A DNA stretch of 64,000 nt from Paraburkholderia fungorum (GCF_003610895.1 NZ_MCAS01000001.1:310001-374000), one strand, 5' to 3'; shown: positions 19,029-27,861, numbered from the stretch's first letter. Notes: generated from the letters alone by a model not told the origin. Translations and numbers: made by a program.

Positions 19029-19103
19029 ATGCCTTACCTTCTCGGCTGGCTTCTTGGCGTCCCGCTGATCGTACTGGTTATCCTGTACCTCATTTTCCAC
19101 TAA
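19029..19103 (+). CDS. 24-residue hydrophobic membrane peptide
   Basis: A tiny frame encoding one membrane helix (MPYLLGWLLGVPLIVL, then a short Ile/Leu/Tyr-rich end and FH). AAAGGAG lies just before the ATG, one of the best ribosome sites in the window, and the rest of the segment is non-coding. The strong site and clean helix support a real gene; the function is unknown. The following 19104-19350 holds no other gene. Confidence 0.65.
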   Translation: MPYLLGWLLGVPLIVLVILYLIFH

Positions 19104-19350
19104 CCCTTTCCCACATAGACAGTTCACCTGAAGGCATTTCCGCGCGGCGCCGCATGACCCGGCGGCCGCGTGTCCCAAGATGCGCGCACTCTGGTGCCGC
19201 CGTCTCCCGCTTGCACGACGTAACGTGCGCGCAACCACGCCTTTTCACTTGCACTGTACAAAACGGTGCGTAAAACTAGGTCCCCTAGTCCGCGAAAAAT
19301 GCCATATCTGCACGCGCACGCACAGACTGCGTACGAGCAAGGAGGGACCG

Positions 19351-19731
19351 ATGGCAAGCAACGAATACACGCTCTCACATCAGGACGTGGTGAAGGCCGT
19401 GATCATTCATCAGAATATTCATGAGGGTTTCTGGACGCTGAATATAAATTTCAACGTCGCGGCCACTCATGGTCCGCAAGTGCCGGACCCCTGCCTCGCC
19501 GTGACGATCAAGGGTATTGGCATCATGCGGGCTTCGTCTACCGATCCGCTCGCCGTCAACGCGGCGCTCGTCAATCCGGCGGTGCCTGAACGTGTTGAAA
19601 GCCCGGAGCCTGCCGTGCATATCGCGGCCGCGGTCAACGGCACGCATGAAGGCGGCATGCAGTTCTGTCGCGACGTCTATCGCAGTGTCGCGGTGCAAAG
19701 CGCGGTCAGAGCGCCGGGCAAACCCGGTTGA
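19351..19731 (+). CDS. Conserved-looking hypothetical protein
   Basis: A 126-residue cytoplasmic protein without signal or membrane segment. It has alternating strand pattern (GFWTLNINFNVAATHG, CLAVTIKGIGIMRAS) and a single Cys near the C-terminus. AAGGAGGG at 19339-19346 fixes the ATG at 19351; the longer open frame upstream has no such site. It converges on the LysE gene with only 6 bp between them. I do not recognise the family. Confidence 0.7.
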   Translation: MASNEYTLSHQDVVKAVIIHQNIHEGFWTLNINFNVAATHGPQVPDPCLAVTIKGIGIMRASSTDPLAVNAALVNPAVPERVESPEPAVHIAAAVNGTHEGGMQFCRDVYRSVAVQSAVRAPGKPG

Positions 19732-19737
19732 GCGCGA

Positions 19738-20358
19738 TCAGCGAACCGCCGCCATCAACGCGCCCATGCCGACCAGCAAACTGCCCATCAGGCGATTGAC
19801 CGCACGCAGCCGCTTCGGCCGTTGCAGCACCGTGCGCAGGCGGTGCGAAAACACCGCCGTGGATGCCACGCCTAGCGCGAACACCAGCGCAAACGTCGCG
19901 GCCAGCAAGAGATATTGCTGATTCGCGGACCAGTGCACCTCATCCGAAGGCGCACTGATGAACTGCGGGAAAAACGACGGAAAGAACAACAGCGTCTTCG
20001 GGTTGAGACCGGACGTAGCGAACCCGCGCCAGAACAGACTGCGTTGCTGATCCGCGTCAGCGGACGCCGCGAGACTCCCGCTGCGCCATTGCTTGCAGCC
20101 GAGATACACGAGATAGATCGCACCGGCCCAGCGTAGTGCGATCAGCGCACGCGCGTCGATCAGCAGCAACGAATTCAGACAGAGCGCGGTGAACGCCAGT
20201 TGCAATAGCACGGCGCAGGTGCCACCCCACACGCAGGGCAAAGCGGCTCGCCAGCCGGCGCAGAGCGCCTGACTCATCGTCAGTACATTGACCGGACCAG
20301 GGGAATAAACAAGTACGAGGGAAGCGAGGAGAAATGAAACGTACAGCTGGATCGACAT
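19738..20358 (-). CDS. LysE-family amino-acid exporter
   Basis: A 206-residue inner-membrane protein with six hydrophobic helices and the LysE/RhtB pattern: N-terminal YSPGPVNVLTMSQAL (the conserved PGP motif), AGAIYLVYLGCKQWRSG in the middle and GLNPKTLLFFPSFFPQF. Members export amino acids or related small molecules by proton antiport. The Lrp-type regulator at 20753 is divergent, 394 bp away, and may control it. Substrate unknown. Confidence 0.9.
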   Translation of the reverse strand: MSIQLYVSFLLASLVLVYSPGPVNVLTMSQALCAGWRAALPCVWGGTCAVLLQLAFTALCLNSLLLIDARALIALRWAGAIYLVYLGCKQWRSGSLAASADADQQRSLFWRGFATSGLNPKTLLFFPSFFPQFISAPSDEVHWSANQQYLLLAATFALVFALGVASTAVFSHRLRTVLQRPKRLRAVNRLMGSLLVGMGALMAAVR

Positions 20359-20752
20359 CGGTAGGCCAGGTTACGGCTTTGCCAGTCGGGCGTGCCGCCG
20401 TCACGCCCGAAGATCGTTCAAGCAGGACGTGCGGACACTCGGTGCTGGCAAGCATTCGGTTAAGAAAATGCCCCATGCCCGGCGAGCGCGTCTTCCCGCG
20501 CTGGTAACGCCGGAATTCGCCCGCGTGCCGCCTCCCTGTGGAGGCGGCGAGACACCGGATGGCAGCTTGTGGCCGCGCAAGACCGCAGGCCTGAAGCCCG
20601 CGGCCCGGACGGTTGTCCCGGGCATGAATGCACCCTGAAAATATACCCGGAGGCAGGCTGGATATGCTTCCTAAAGCAATGCAATCATCCCCCACCATCA
20701 GGATAATCTTCCTTTATAATGATATTTATCTGAATAATCTTCCACAAATACC
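20359..20752. promoter_or_regulatory. Divergent lysE/lrp spacer with phased direct repeat
   Basis: The gap holds no gene. Just before lrp it becomes AT-rich, and ATAATCTTCC occurs twice in direct orientation (20703-20712 and 20734-20743), 31 bp apart, or about three helical turns. This suits an Lrp/AsnC autoregulatory site. Nearer to lysE there is a GC-rich stretch with a CCGCGG-type hairpin. Confidence 0.5.
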
Positions 20753-21226
20753 ATGACCACCCGAAATCGCCCACTGGACAACCAGGATCGGAAGATCATG
20801 CGCGAGTTGCAGAAGAACGCACGCCTGAGCAATGCCGAGTTGGCCGAACTGGTCGGCATGTCGACCACGGCATGCTGGAATCGCACGCGTCAATTGGAAA
20901 CCGAGGGGTACATCCGCGGCTACGTCGCGTTGCTCGATCAGCAGAAGCTTGGCTTCGCCGACGTCGTGCTGCTGGAAGTCACACTCGACCGTCACGACGA
21001 CGACGCCCTTGCCCGCTTCGGCGCCGAACTAGCGCTGTTGACCGAAGTGCTGGAAGCGTACCTGGTGTCGGGCGACTACGACTATCTGGTGAAGGTGGCG
21101 GTCGACGGCACGGCGGGCTACGAGCGTTTTCTGCGCGAGAAGCTCTACAAGATCGCCGGCATCCGCCATAGCCGCTCGATGTTCGCGCTCCGTTGCATGA
21201 AGAGCATTCCGTCGGTTGCGATCTGA
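20753..21226 (+). CDS. Lrp/AsnC-family transcriptional regulator
   Basis: A 157-residue regulator: N-terminal HTH (LDNQDRKIMRELQKNARLSNAELAELVGMSTTACWNRTRQLETEGYIRGY) and C-terminal RAM ligand domain (residues about 70-150; GDYDYLVKVAVDGTAGYERFLREKL, with the typical SGDYD turn). Such proteins sense amino acids and control their metabolism or export. It lies between two LysE exporters, one divergent and one convergent with a directly abutting end, so one or both exporters are likely targets. Confidence 0.93.
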   Translation: MTTRNRPLDNQDRKIMRELQKNARLSNAELAELVGMSTTACWNRTRQLETEGYIRGYVALLDQQKLGFADVVLLEVTLDRHDDDALARFGAELALLTEVLEAYLVSGDYDYLVKVAVDGTAGYERFLREKLYKIAGIRHSRSMFALRCMKSIPSVAI

Positions 21227-21874
21227 TCAGGCGATACCGCTCAGCTTCAATGCATCGATAGTCATGTGTGCTCCGAGTGCAATCAGAACCACACCCATCG
21301 CCCAGCGTTGAACCAGAAGGAATCCCGGGCGACGGGAGAGGAACGTCGCCATGCTGCCGGAGCAGACGGCCACGAAGCCATTGACGGATGCGAACGCGAC
21401 AATCAGCAACGAACCGAGCACGAGCGATTGCCTGAAAACGCTGCCGTCCTGGTAGTCGATGAATTGCGGCAGGAGCGATAGAAAGATCATCGCGAGTTTG
21501 GGATTCAACAGGCTGGTCGTTGCGCCCATTGCCAGAAGCCGGCGAGGCCGCTCGCGAGGCAGATCGCGAACCTCCAGCGGAGAGCGGCCACCAGGCTTCA
21601 CAGCCTGCCACGCCAGATAGAACAGATACGCAGCGCCGGCCGCGCCCAGCACACTGGCTGCATAAGTCACGCTCAGGAAAAGTGCCGTGATGCCGAACGC
21701 CGCGCCGAACATATAGAAGAGGTAGCCGAGCATGACGCCCGCAAGCGATATCAGTCCGGCCCTGCGCCCTTGCGCGATCGAGCGCGACATCACATAGACC
21801 ATGTTCGGGCCTGGCGTCACAGCAAGCATGCCGCCGACCGCCAGAAATCCATAAATCGATGCCGTACCGTGCAT
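21227..21874 (-). CDS. LysE-family exporter (second copy)
   Basis: A 215-residue membrane protein with PGPNMVYVMSRSIAQGRRAGL near the N-terminus, GAAGAAYLFYLAWQAVKPGG, LLNPKLAMIFLSLLPQFID and six helices, the LysE/RhtB plan. Its stop directly abuts the lrp stop. It is divergent from a LysR regulator (22015) with a 140-bp spacer that probably carries its control sites. It is a different subgroup from the exporter at 19738. Substrate unknown. Confidence 0.9.
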   Translation of the reverse strand: MHGTASIYGFLAVGGMLAVTPGPNMVYVMSRSIAQGRRAGLISLAGVMLGYLFYMFGAAFGITALFLSVTYAASVLGAAGAAYLFYLAWQAVKPGGRSPLEVRDLPRERPRRLLAMGATTSLLNPKLAMIFLSLLPQFIDYQDGSVFRQSLVLGSLLIVAFASVNGFVAVCSGSMATFLSRRPGFLLVQRWAMGVVLIALGAHMTIDALKLSGIA

Positions 21875-22014
21875 TTTCGCGGGCTCCCTTCTTCAAGTGC
21901 TCAGCGTGAGTGGTATCAGTATCGGTTCGATGCATACTCCAGTAAAACGAATTAAACTGAATCTATTGCTCAGATTTTCTGACGAACCTGAAAACTGATT
22001 AACGTGAAGACAAC

Positions 22015-22863
22015 GTGAAGAAACTCGATCTGGACGTGCTGGAAATGGTGGTGGCGGTCGCCGATACAGGATCGTTTGCCGGAGGTGCGCAGTCCGTGCA
22101 CCGCTCGCCCTCGGCGGTGAGCATGCAGATCAAGGCGCTTGAAGATGCGCTGGGAAAACCGCTCTTCGTGCGAAGCACCCGTAACGTCGCGATCACCGCG
22201 GAGGGCAAGACGCTTCTGGACTATGGCCGTCGAATGCTGGCAATGCGGGAGGAAGCATGGGCCTCGGTGGTTCGTCCGGAGATGAAGGGCCGCGTCACCA
22301 TCGGCGTGCCCGACGACTATGCCTCATCCTTGTTGCCCCCCGTTCTGGGCAAGTTCGCGATTGCTCATCCACGTGTGGAGATTCGGGTAATCGGTCTGCC
22401 CAGCAATGCACTCGTTCCATTGCTCAAAGACAACACGGTCGACCTGGCCTGTTTCACGAAAACCAAGGGCGTGGTGGGCGAATTCATCCGCTTCGAGCCG
22501 ATGGTGTGGGCCGGGTCGCCCGCAAGAAAAGTGTGGAAGGAGCGGCCACTTCCGCTTGCCGTTTTCGAGCACGGCAGTACGGCGCGCGCCTATGCCGTCA
22601 GCGCGCTGCAGCGTGAAAACATCAAGTATCGGATGTCCTACGAAAGCCCGAGTTTGCTGGGCGTGATCAGCATGGTCGAAGCGGGGCTTGCGATAGCGCC
22701 CCTCGCACGATGCAGCGTGCCGGCGCACCTCGTTCAGCTATCGCAGAACGAAGGGTTGCCGCCATTGAATGAACTTGAAGTCATCCTTGCCCGCAGTGCC
22801 CGGTCCGCGCGACCACCCTGCGATTTTCTCGCTGAACAGATTCTGGCCGGGTTGAGAATCTGA
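22015..22863 (+). CDS. LysR-family transcriptional regulator
   Basis: A 282-residue LysR regulator. The HTH is at residues about 1-60 (LDLDVLEMVVAVADTGSFAGGAQSVHRSPSAVSMQIKALE), then the co-inducer domain with VTIGVPDDYASSLLPPVLGKFA. The start is GTG at 22015, since the HTH begins two residues later. It faces the LysE exporter, the normal layout for a LysR regulator and its target. The co-inducer is unknown. Confidence 0.92.
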   Translation: MKKLDLDVLEMVVAVADTGSFAGGAQSVHRSPSAVSMQIKALEDALGKPLFVRSTRNVAITAEGKTLLDYGRRMLAMREEAWASVVRPEMKGRVTIGVPDDYASSLLPPVLGKFAIAHPRVEIRVIGLPSNALVPLLKDNTVDLACFTKTKGVVGEFIRFEPMVWAGSPARKVWKERPLPLAVFEHGSTARAYAVSALQRENIKYRMSYESPSLLGVISMVEAGLAIAPLARCSVPAHLVQLSQNEGLPPLNELEVILARSARSARPPCDFLAEQILAGLRI

Positions 22864-22944
22864 GGCGGACTACGCCGCCTTGCCGATCGGGAGCGTTGCC
22901 GCTGCGCCGGCTTAACCTGTCGCGCAGCAGAAACACCCACGTCT

Positions 22945-23115
22945 TCAGTGTTTATGGTGCAGCCAGTCCTTGATCGGATGCGCATGCAGCCAGCGTGCAA
23001 CCGGCTGGTCATTCGGCTGGTCCTTGTGTTCCCGCCTGTAGCGTGCGGTTGTAATTACCACGAGGCAGAGCACCACCACGATTCCTACTACGAAACTCAT
23101 CATCGATTGAGTCAT
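22945..23115 (-). CDS. 56-residue single-pass membrane protein
   Basis: A short protein with one strong helix (MMSFVVGIVVVLCLVVIT) followed by a basic/His-rich tail (RYRREHKDQPNDQ, HAHPIKDWLHHKH). AAAGGAGG sits 6 nt before the ATG at 23115, which supports this start over the one at 23142. Its function is unknown; the His-rich cytoplasmic tail could bind metal, but that is a guess. Confidence 0.7.
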   Translation of the reverse strand: MTQSMMSFVVGIVVVLCLVVITTARYRREHKDQPNDQPVARWLHAHPIKDWLHHKH

Positions 23116-23151
23116 GGCAACCTCCTTTGAGGTCAAGACCATGCTTACATT

Positions 23152-24087
23152 TTAGGCGATGGGAGAAATAGCAACACGCTCCAGCACGCTTATCGGCCCG
23201 AGCCCCCTGATAACTTGCATCTGCGCTGCGTCTCGCACGAAGAGCGATCCCGCGAATCCCAGCGCATTCACCGAAACGCCCTCCACGCGCTCCGAGGAAC
23301 GTGGCACGAGCAGCATCCATCGCGAGGTGACAAGCAGGTTGTACGGTGCTGACGGGTGCAGTTCGCCATTCACCTCGATTGCGTGCAGGCCGGCCGCTCC
23401 GAGCAACGCGTGGTAGCAATCGAGCGCGGCGTGTGCGGCTTGCGCGGCTTGCGTGGAAGCGGCAGGACCTTGTTCCAGATAGGCAAACGCATGCCGGAAA
23501 GGCAGAGTGGGCAATTTGCCAATCGATCCGTCCATATCCGCAAACTCGAGAACAGACTCTATGGGAATCGGCGGACCGGATTCCGCAAGCGGCAGCGGCA
23601 CGATCTGCAGATGCTTGTGGTTTTGACTCGCGCCGGCTTGCGCGCCGCCATTGTAAAAACCCAGACCGTCGAACTCGGCCAGACATGCAGCTAACGCAGC
23701 AAAGTCAGCGAGTTCGAGCAACGTATCCTGCGACTTGAAGCAACGGGTAACAATCAGCAGATGATGGTCGATGACGTTGAATTTGTTCAGCAATGCGACG
23801 TGTGTGTCCGAGATATCCGCCACAAAGAGGTCGGGATCATAAGGAAGGAACGGATTGAACGCGTTGCGCGCTTTCCCCTTGTCGGCTTTGTTGGCTCCGG
23901 GCACCTGCCGCGCTTGCTCCTTGCGAGCGAGGCTCGAGACCTGGCGGATCAGAAAGCGTATGCCGCGATCTTCGATTAGCGTTTGGATTGTCTCGATTGG
24001 CCGCAGCGCACCACAACGCAGCGCATGCTCAGTCTGGCGCAGAATGGCTGGCCATAGAGTGCCGGGCTGGAGCGACGGATGGTCCAC
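23152..24087 (-). CDS. ATP adenylyltransferase / Ap4A phosphorylase family protein
   Basis: A protein of about 311 residues with the HIT-superfamily active site SQNHKHLQIVPL (HxHxQ type) and an FNPFLPYDPDLFV N-terminal block typical of Ap4A phosphorylases, which cleave Ap4A with phosphate to ADP and ATP. The C-terminal domain carries NLLVTSRWMLLVPRS. The start is uncertain: the open frame extends into the upstream gene, and no ATG lies at the expected place; GTG at 24087 gives the family-like start HPSLQPGTLWPAI. It is 46 bp downstream of the COG1839 gene on the same strand, probably cotranscribed. Confidence 0.85.
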   Translation of the reverse strand: MDHPSLQPGTLWPAILRQTEHALRCGALRPIETIQTLIEDRGIRFLIRQVSSLARKEQARQVPGANKADKGKARNAFNPFLPYDPDLFVADISDTHVALLNKFNVIDHHLLIVTRCFKSQDTLLELADFAALAACLAEFDGLGFYNGGAQAGASQNHKHLQIVPLPLAESGPPIPIESVLEFADMDGSIGKLPTLPFRHAFAYLEQGPAASTQAAQAAHAALDCYHALLGAAGLHAIEVNGELHPSAPYNLLVTSRWMLLVPRSSERVEGVSVNALGFAGSLFVRDAAQMQVIRGLGPISVLERVAISPIA

Positions 24088-24133
24088 GCTCAGGCAGACT
24101 GGCAAGTACTTCGTGGAATAAGCGCCATCGCAG

Positions 24134-24619
24134 CTACGCCTTGTACCCGATGGCACGTAACAGATCCTTGCGCCATTGAACGCCCTCCTCGTTTTCCACG
24201 CCGAGCGGCGGGAACCCGTCGACCACACCCAGGATACCGCGCCCCTGGTCGGTCTCGGCGAGCAGAACCTGTGTGGGATTCGCCGTCGCGCAGAAAATCC
24301 GGCATACCTCCGGCACAGCCTTTATCGCGTTCAGGACATTGACCGGGAAAAAACCATCGCCGAGAAAGACGACGAAGCAGTGGCCCGCGGCAATGGTCAT
24401 GGCATTCTGGCAAGCCAACTCGATCAGGTCGGTGTCGGTGCCGGAGCGCCGCACGAGGCGACTACCCGACGCTTCACAAAAGGCCAAACCAAACTTGATA
24501 CCTGGCACGGTACCGACCATGGCCTCATGCAGATCCTCGACGGATTTAATGAAGTGGCTTTGCCCCAGGATGAAATTCGTCGCTTCGGGTTTGACGACTG
24601 TTACCGTAAGCAGTTGCAT
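24134..24619 (-). CDS. COG1839 'adenosine-specific kinase' family protein
   Basis: A 161-residue cytoplasmic protein matching the length and pattern of the COG1839 family: N-terminal VKPEATNFILGQSHFIKSVEDLHEAM, GIKFGLAFCEASG, GTDTDLI, CRIFCATANPTQVLLAE and GRGILGVVDG. The start at 24619 has GAGGT upstream and agrees with family length; an open frame continues upstream without family character. The family is named for adenosine binding, and its enzymatic role is poorly settled. The downstream Ap4A phosphorylase-like gene suggests nucleotide salvage or signalling. Confidence 0.88.
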   Translation of the reverse strand: MQLLTVTVVKPEATNFILGQSHFIKSVEDLHEAMVGTVPGIKFGLAFCEASGSRLVRRSGTDTDLIELACQNAMTIAAGHCFVVFLGDGFFPVNVLNAIKAVPEVCRIFCATANPTQVLLAETDQGRGILGVVDGFPPLGVENEEGVQWRKDLLRAIGYKA

Positions 24620-24886
24620 AGCGGACCTCGCGCTGCGGCGCTGGAAACACCAAGGGGAGGCTGCTTTCGCCAGCGGGCGACTGCCTTCCACAATCAAGCC
24701 TAGTACGAACCCGCCGTCAGTGAAAGCGCGAGTCGCGGACTGCAGCGTCGTGGTCAGCAGGCATCGCGCGAGAAGTGACACATAACCGCGCATTTGCTGC
24801 ACTAGAATGAATTTTCACGGTACTGGATCGTGCTGGCGAATCGTACCTGGCCAGCGCGGGTGGGATTCGTGTTGGAGGAAAAAACA

Positions 24887-25051
24887 ATGCCGACGTACCA
24901 ATATCGTTGCGAGAAGTGCGGCGAGTTGTTCGAGCACGCTGAACATCTCGCTGAACATGAGAGCGCTCATCCGCGCTGCCCGAAGTGCGGGAGCGAAACG
25001 TGCCAGCACGTACCAACGCCATTTGTCGCCGTGACATCCCGAAAGAGCTGA
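24887..25051 (+). CDS. FmdB-type zinc ribbon protein
   Basis: A 54-residue protein with two CxxC pairs (CEKCG at residues 8-12 and CPKCG at 31-35) on the FmdB/CxxC regulatory-protein frame MPTYQYRCEKCGELFE. It probably folds as a single zinc ribbon. GGAGG lies 9 nt upstream of the ATG at 24887. It is divergent from the COG1839 gene. Members are often called putative regulatory proteins, without a firm role. Confidence 0.85.
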   Translation: MPTYQYRCEKCGELFEHAEHLAEHESAHPRCPKCGSETCQHVPTPFVAVTSRKS

Positions 25052-25100
25052 GCGCTCTCACCTCGCGTCAGTAGCGGCGTTCCATTTCCGCAGACGACGT

Positions 25101-25125
25101 GCGCGGCTAAAGTGCAGAGCCGCGC
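25101..25125. terminator. 8-bp GC-rich hairpin between convergent genes
   Basis: GCGCGGCT (25101-25108) pairs perfectly with AGCCGCGC (25118-25125) over a 9-nt loop in the 136-bp gap between the zinc-ribbon gene and lactate dehydrogenase, which converge. There is no T-tract, so it is a likely but not certain terminator. Confidence 0.4.
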
Positions 25126-25187
25126 GCGGGCGTAAGCATGTGCTCACGACATACACGCGGCCGGGCGCCTGCTGCGGGCGTCTGCTG

Positions 25188-26333
25188 TTACCGCCGGTCG
25201 GGCAGCAGAATTCGCTCGTCCACCTGACGAATGTCGGTGTGGCCACAAAACGCCATGGTGATGTCCAGCTCCTTGTGGATGATCTCCAGGCACCGTGTGA
25301 CACCGGCCTCTCCCATCGCCCCCAGCCCGTAGAGGAAGCTGCGCCCGATCAGCGTGCCTTTCGCGCCGAGCGCGACGGCTTTCAGCACGTCCTGTCCGCT
25401 GCGCACGCCGCCGTCCATCCACACTTCAATGCGCGAACCGACCTCGCGTGCGATCTCAGGGAGCGCCGCGATCGATGACGGCGCGCCGTCGAGTTGACGT
25501 CCGCCGTGGTTGGAGACGATCAACGCGTCAGCGCCGCTGTCGGCGGCAAGGCGCGCATCTTCGGCGTCCATGATGCCTTTCAGAATGAGCTTGCCGCCCC
25601 ATTGCTTCTTGACCCATTCGACGTCCGCCCAACTCAGCGTCGGATCGAACTGCTCGGCGGTCCACGAGCCGAGGGAGGACAGATCGCCCACACCCTTCGC
25701 ATGCCCGACGATATTGCCGAAGGTGCGCCGCGAGGTGCCCAGCATGCCCAGGCACCAGCGCGGTTTGGTCGCGAGATTGATGAGGTTCGCGGGCGTCAGC
25801 TTTGGCGGCGCCGAGAGCCCGTTCTTGAGGTCCTTGTGGCGCTGACCGAGGATCTGCAGATCCAGCGTCAGCATCAAGGCGCTGCACCCTGCCGCGCGAG
25901 CGCGTTCGATCAGACGCACGATGAAATCGCGGTCGCGCATCATATAAAGCTGGAACCAGAACGGCTTGGTGGTCTGGGCCGCAACGTCCTCGATCGAACA
26001 GATGCTCATCGTGGACAAGGTGAACGGCACGCCGAACTTCTCCGCCGCACGCGCAGCGAGGATTTCACCGTCGGCATGCTGCATGCCGGTCAGCCCCGTC
26101 GGTGCGAGCGCCACCGGCATGGCGGCCGCCTGACCGGCCATTTCCGTGTGCGTGGTGCGGCCCGCCATGTTGACCGCCACACGCTGGCGCAGCTTCAGGC
26201 GCTGGAAATCGCTTTCATTGGCGCGGTAGGTGCTTTCGGTCCACGAGCCGCTGTCGGCGTAGTCGTAGAACATGCGCGGCACACGCCGTTGAGCGAGCAC
26301 GCGTAAATCTTCGATGCAGGTGATGACAGGCAC
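25188..26333 (-). CDS. lldD: L-lactate dehydrogenase (FMN-dependent alpha-hydroxy-acid oxidase family)
   Basis: A 381-residue FMN enzyme that oxidises L-lactate or a similar 2-hydroxy acid to the 2-oxo acid and passes electrons to the respiratory chain. It shows PRMFYDYADSGSWTESTYRAN at the N-terminus, PFWFQLYMMRDRDF, the catalytic SNHGGRQLDGAPSS (His/Arg) and GVRSGQDVLKAVALGAKGTLIGRSF. I choose GTG at 26333 (reading VPVITCIEDLRVLAQRRVPRM), which fits family length; a further GTG at 26363 would add ten residues. Single-gene unit. Substrate could be another hydroxy acid. Confidence 0.88.
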   Translation of the reverse strand: MPVITCIEDLRVLAQRRVPRMFYDYADSGSWTESTYRANESDFQRLKLRQRVAVNMAGRTTHTEMAGQAAAMPVALAPTGLTGMQHADGEILAARAAEKFGVPFTLSTMSICSIEDVAAQTTKPFWFQLYMMRDRDFIVRLIERARAAGCSALMLTLDLQILGQRHKDLKNGLSAPPKLTPANLINLATKPRWCLGMLGTSRRTFGNIVGHAKGVGDLSSLGSWTAEQFDPTLSWADVEWVKKQWGGKLILKGIMDAEDARLAADSGADALIVSNHGGRQLDGAPSSIAALPEIAREVGSRIEVWMDGGVRSGQDVLKAVALGAKGTLIGRSFLYGLGAMGEAGVTRCLEIIHKELDITMAFCGHTDIRQVDERILLPDRR

Positions 26334-26421
26334 GATTTCTCTCAGCGCAGGGAACAAGGGCACGAGTGTACGTTGTGGCGACCGTCGCCCGGTATTCCGG
26401 TTATTCCTAAGGACAATTCAA

Positions 26422-27657
26422 TCAGGCCTCACGCAAAGGCTTCTGGCACGCGGCCAGCGCCGCCCCGGCCGCCAATAGCAACGCGGAATAAACGAGTCCG
26501 CGCGCAAGACCGGCGCCGTCCGAAACCCAGCCGATCACCATCGGCCCGACGATCTGCCCAAACGCAAACACGATCGTAAATGCGCTGATGCCCTTGGCCC
26601 AGTGACTGACCGGCAAATTGTGGCGCACGAAAGCCGTGGTCGACGCAACCGCCGAGAGAAAGGTCGCGCCGAACAGCACACCTGAGACGAACGCTACCCA
26701 TGGTTGCGTGAACAACGCGGGCAGCAGCGTCGCCACCGCGAGCAACGCGTTGAGTATCGCGAGCGCATGGCCGCCATGCATCCGGTCGAGCAGACCGGAC
26801 CACAGGCGTGCCGATACCACGGTCGCCACACCGAGCAACAGGTAGAAGCCCGTCACCACCGCCGCGCTCATGCCCGCGTTGCGCAGCAGCGCGACGATGA
26901 ACGTCATGTAGCCGATATAGCCGACACCGAACAACCCGTAGCCCGCCAGCGCGAGGCTGAAGCGCGGCCAACGCGGCGCCTCGGCGGTATCGGACGCATG
27001 CGCGGCGGAAGACCCGACCGCATGGATGTTTTCGATTTTCCTCGCGGCGCCGATGGCAATCGCGGCAAATGCCGCGCACGCAGCCGCCAATGCGAACCAC
27101 GCAAACTGCCAGCCATGCGCGACGTTGAGAATCGTCACGGGCACCAGCACCGACGAAGCGACGATGCCCCAGCCGGTCCCGCCGTAATACAAGCCGAGCA
27201 CCAATCCCGCCTCGTGCGGCCTCGCAGACGCAAGCCGCGCCGCCAGCACGCCGCCGCTGATGAAAATCGCCGCGCTGCTCACGCCGGTGATCACGCGCAA
27301 CGCGAGCAGCGAATGCGTGTCGGCCAGCAAACCGCCGATGGCCATCAGAAGCGCCGTAGCCGCACAACCGGCGCCGAACAACCCGCCGGCCGGCCAGCGG
27401 CGCGCGAGCCTCGGAAAGGCGAGCGCGCCGAGCAGATAGCCCAGCGCATTGGCGGTGTTCATCGCGCCAGCTTGCGCGAAGCTCCAGCCGAGGTCGAGTT
27501 TCATCGACGGCAACAGCAGCGCGTACGCAAAGCGGGCAAGGCCGAGCGCGATCGCACTGCCCAAGGACAGGCCGACGGCCAGCATCAAGGTGGGCAGGCG
27601 CTGCGCCGCTTCGGTGGAATAGAGCGTCGGGGCGGTGTCTCGAATTTTTGTTGGCAT
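26422..27657 (-). CDS. MFS transporter, YbfB/YjiJ family
   Basis: A 411-residue carrier with twelve predicted helices. The N-terminal GLARFAYALLLPSMKLDLGWSFAQAGAMNTANALGYLLGAL is the YbfB/YjiJ signature; the second half starts near residue 225 after a cytoplasmic loop. The substrate is unknown; members are described as putative exporters. The gene stands alone, divergent from the nitroreductase across 257 bp. Confidence 0.87.
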   Translation of the reverse strand: MPTKIRDTAPTLYSTEAAQRLPTLMLAVGLSLGSAIALGLARFAYALLLPSMKLDLGWSFAQAGAMNTANALGYLLGALAFPRLARRWPAGGLFGAGCAATALLMAIGGLLADTHSLLALRVITGVSSAAIFISGGVLAARLASARPHEAGLVLGLYYGGTGWGIVASSVLVPVTILNVAHGWQFAWFALAAACAAFAAIAIGAARKIENIHAVGSSAAHASDTAEAPRWPRFSLALAGYGLFGVGYIGYMTFIVALLRNAGMSAAVVTGFYLLLGVATVVSARLWSGLLDRMHGGHALAILNALLAVATLLPALFTQPWVAFVSGVLFGATFLSAVASTTAFVRHNLPVSHWAKGISAFTIVFAFGQIVGPMVIGWVSDGAGLARGLVYSALLLAAGAALAACQKPLREA

Positions 27658-27840
27658 TGGCTAGCGTGGGTAGACAAGGATGCGGCAGGCTGGCTGCGGC
27701 ATTTCGCCATCATAGCTGGGGGCGCCCCGCGCGGTTGACCGTTAGTTGCAGATCAGCGCCCGACGCGTGGCTGCAAGGCCTCCACGCCGCCCGCAGCCTG
27801 GGCCAATCCGCGGCGCTGCGGTATGTCCAATTCATTTTCT

Positions 27841-27861
27841 AAATGCGAATGATTTGCATTT
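27841..27861 (+). promoter_or_regulatory. Fur-box-like palindrome upstream of nitroreductase
   Basis: The core TGCGAATGATTTGCA keeps the 7-1-7 Fur pattern (TGATAAT-n-ATTATCA) at 10 of 14 positions, with AAA/TTT extensions giving a 21-bp palindrome. It lies 54 bp before the nitroreductase start. If real, the nitroreductase-to-29197 genes would be iron-repressed. Nothing else is recognised in 27658-27914. Confidence 0.55.

Noticed and set aside
26334..26363. Upstream GTG start for lactate dehydrogenase
   Set aside because: It adds ten residues without family character; GTG 26333 starts at the conserved ITCIEDLR region.
26704..27738. 344-codon open frame opposite the MFS gene
   Set aside because: Arg/His-rich shadow of a high-GC gene with no domain character.
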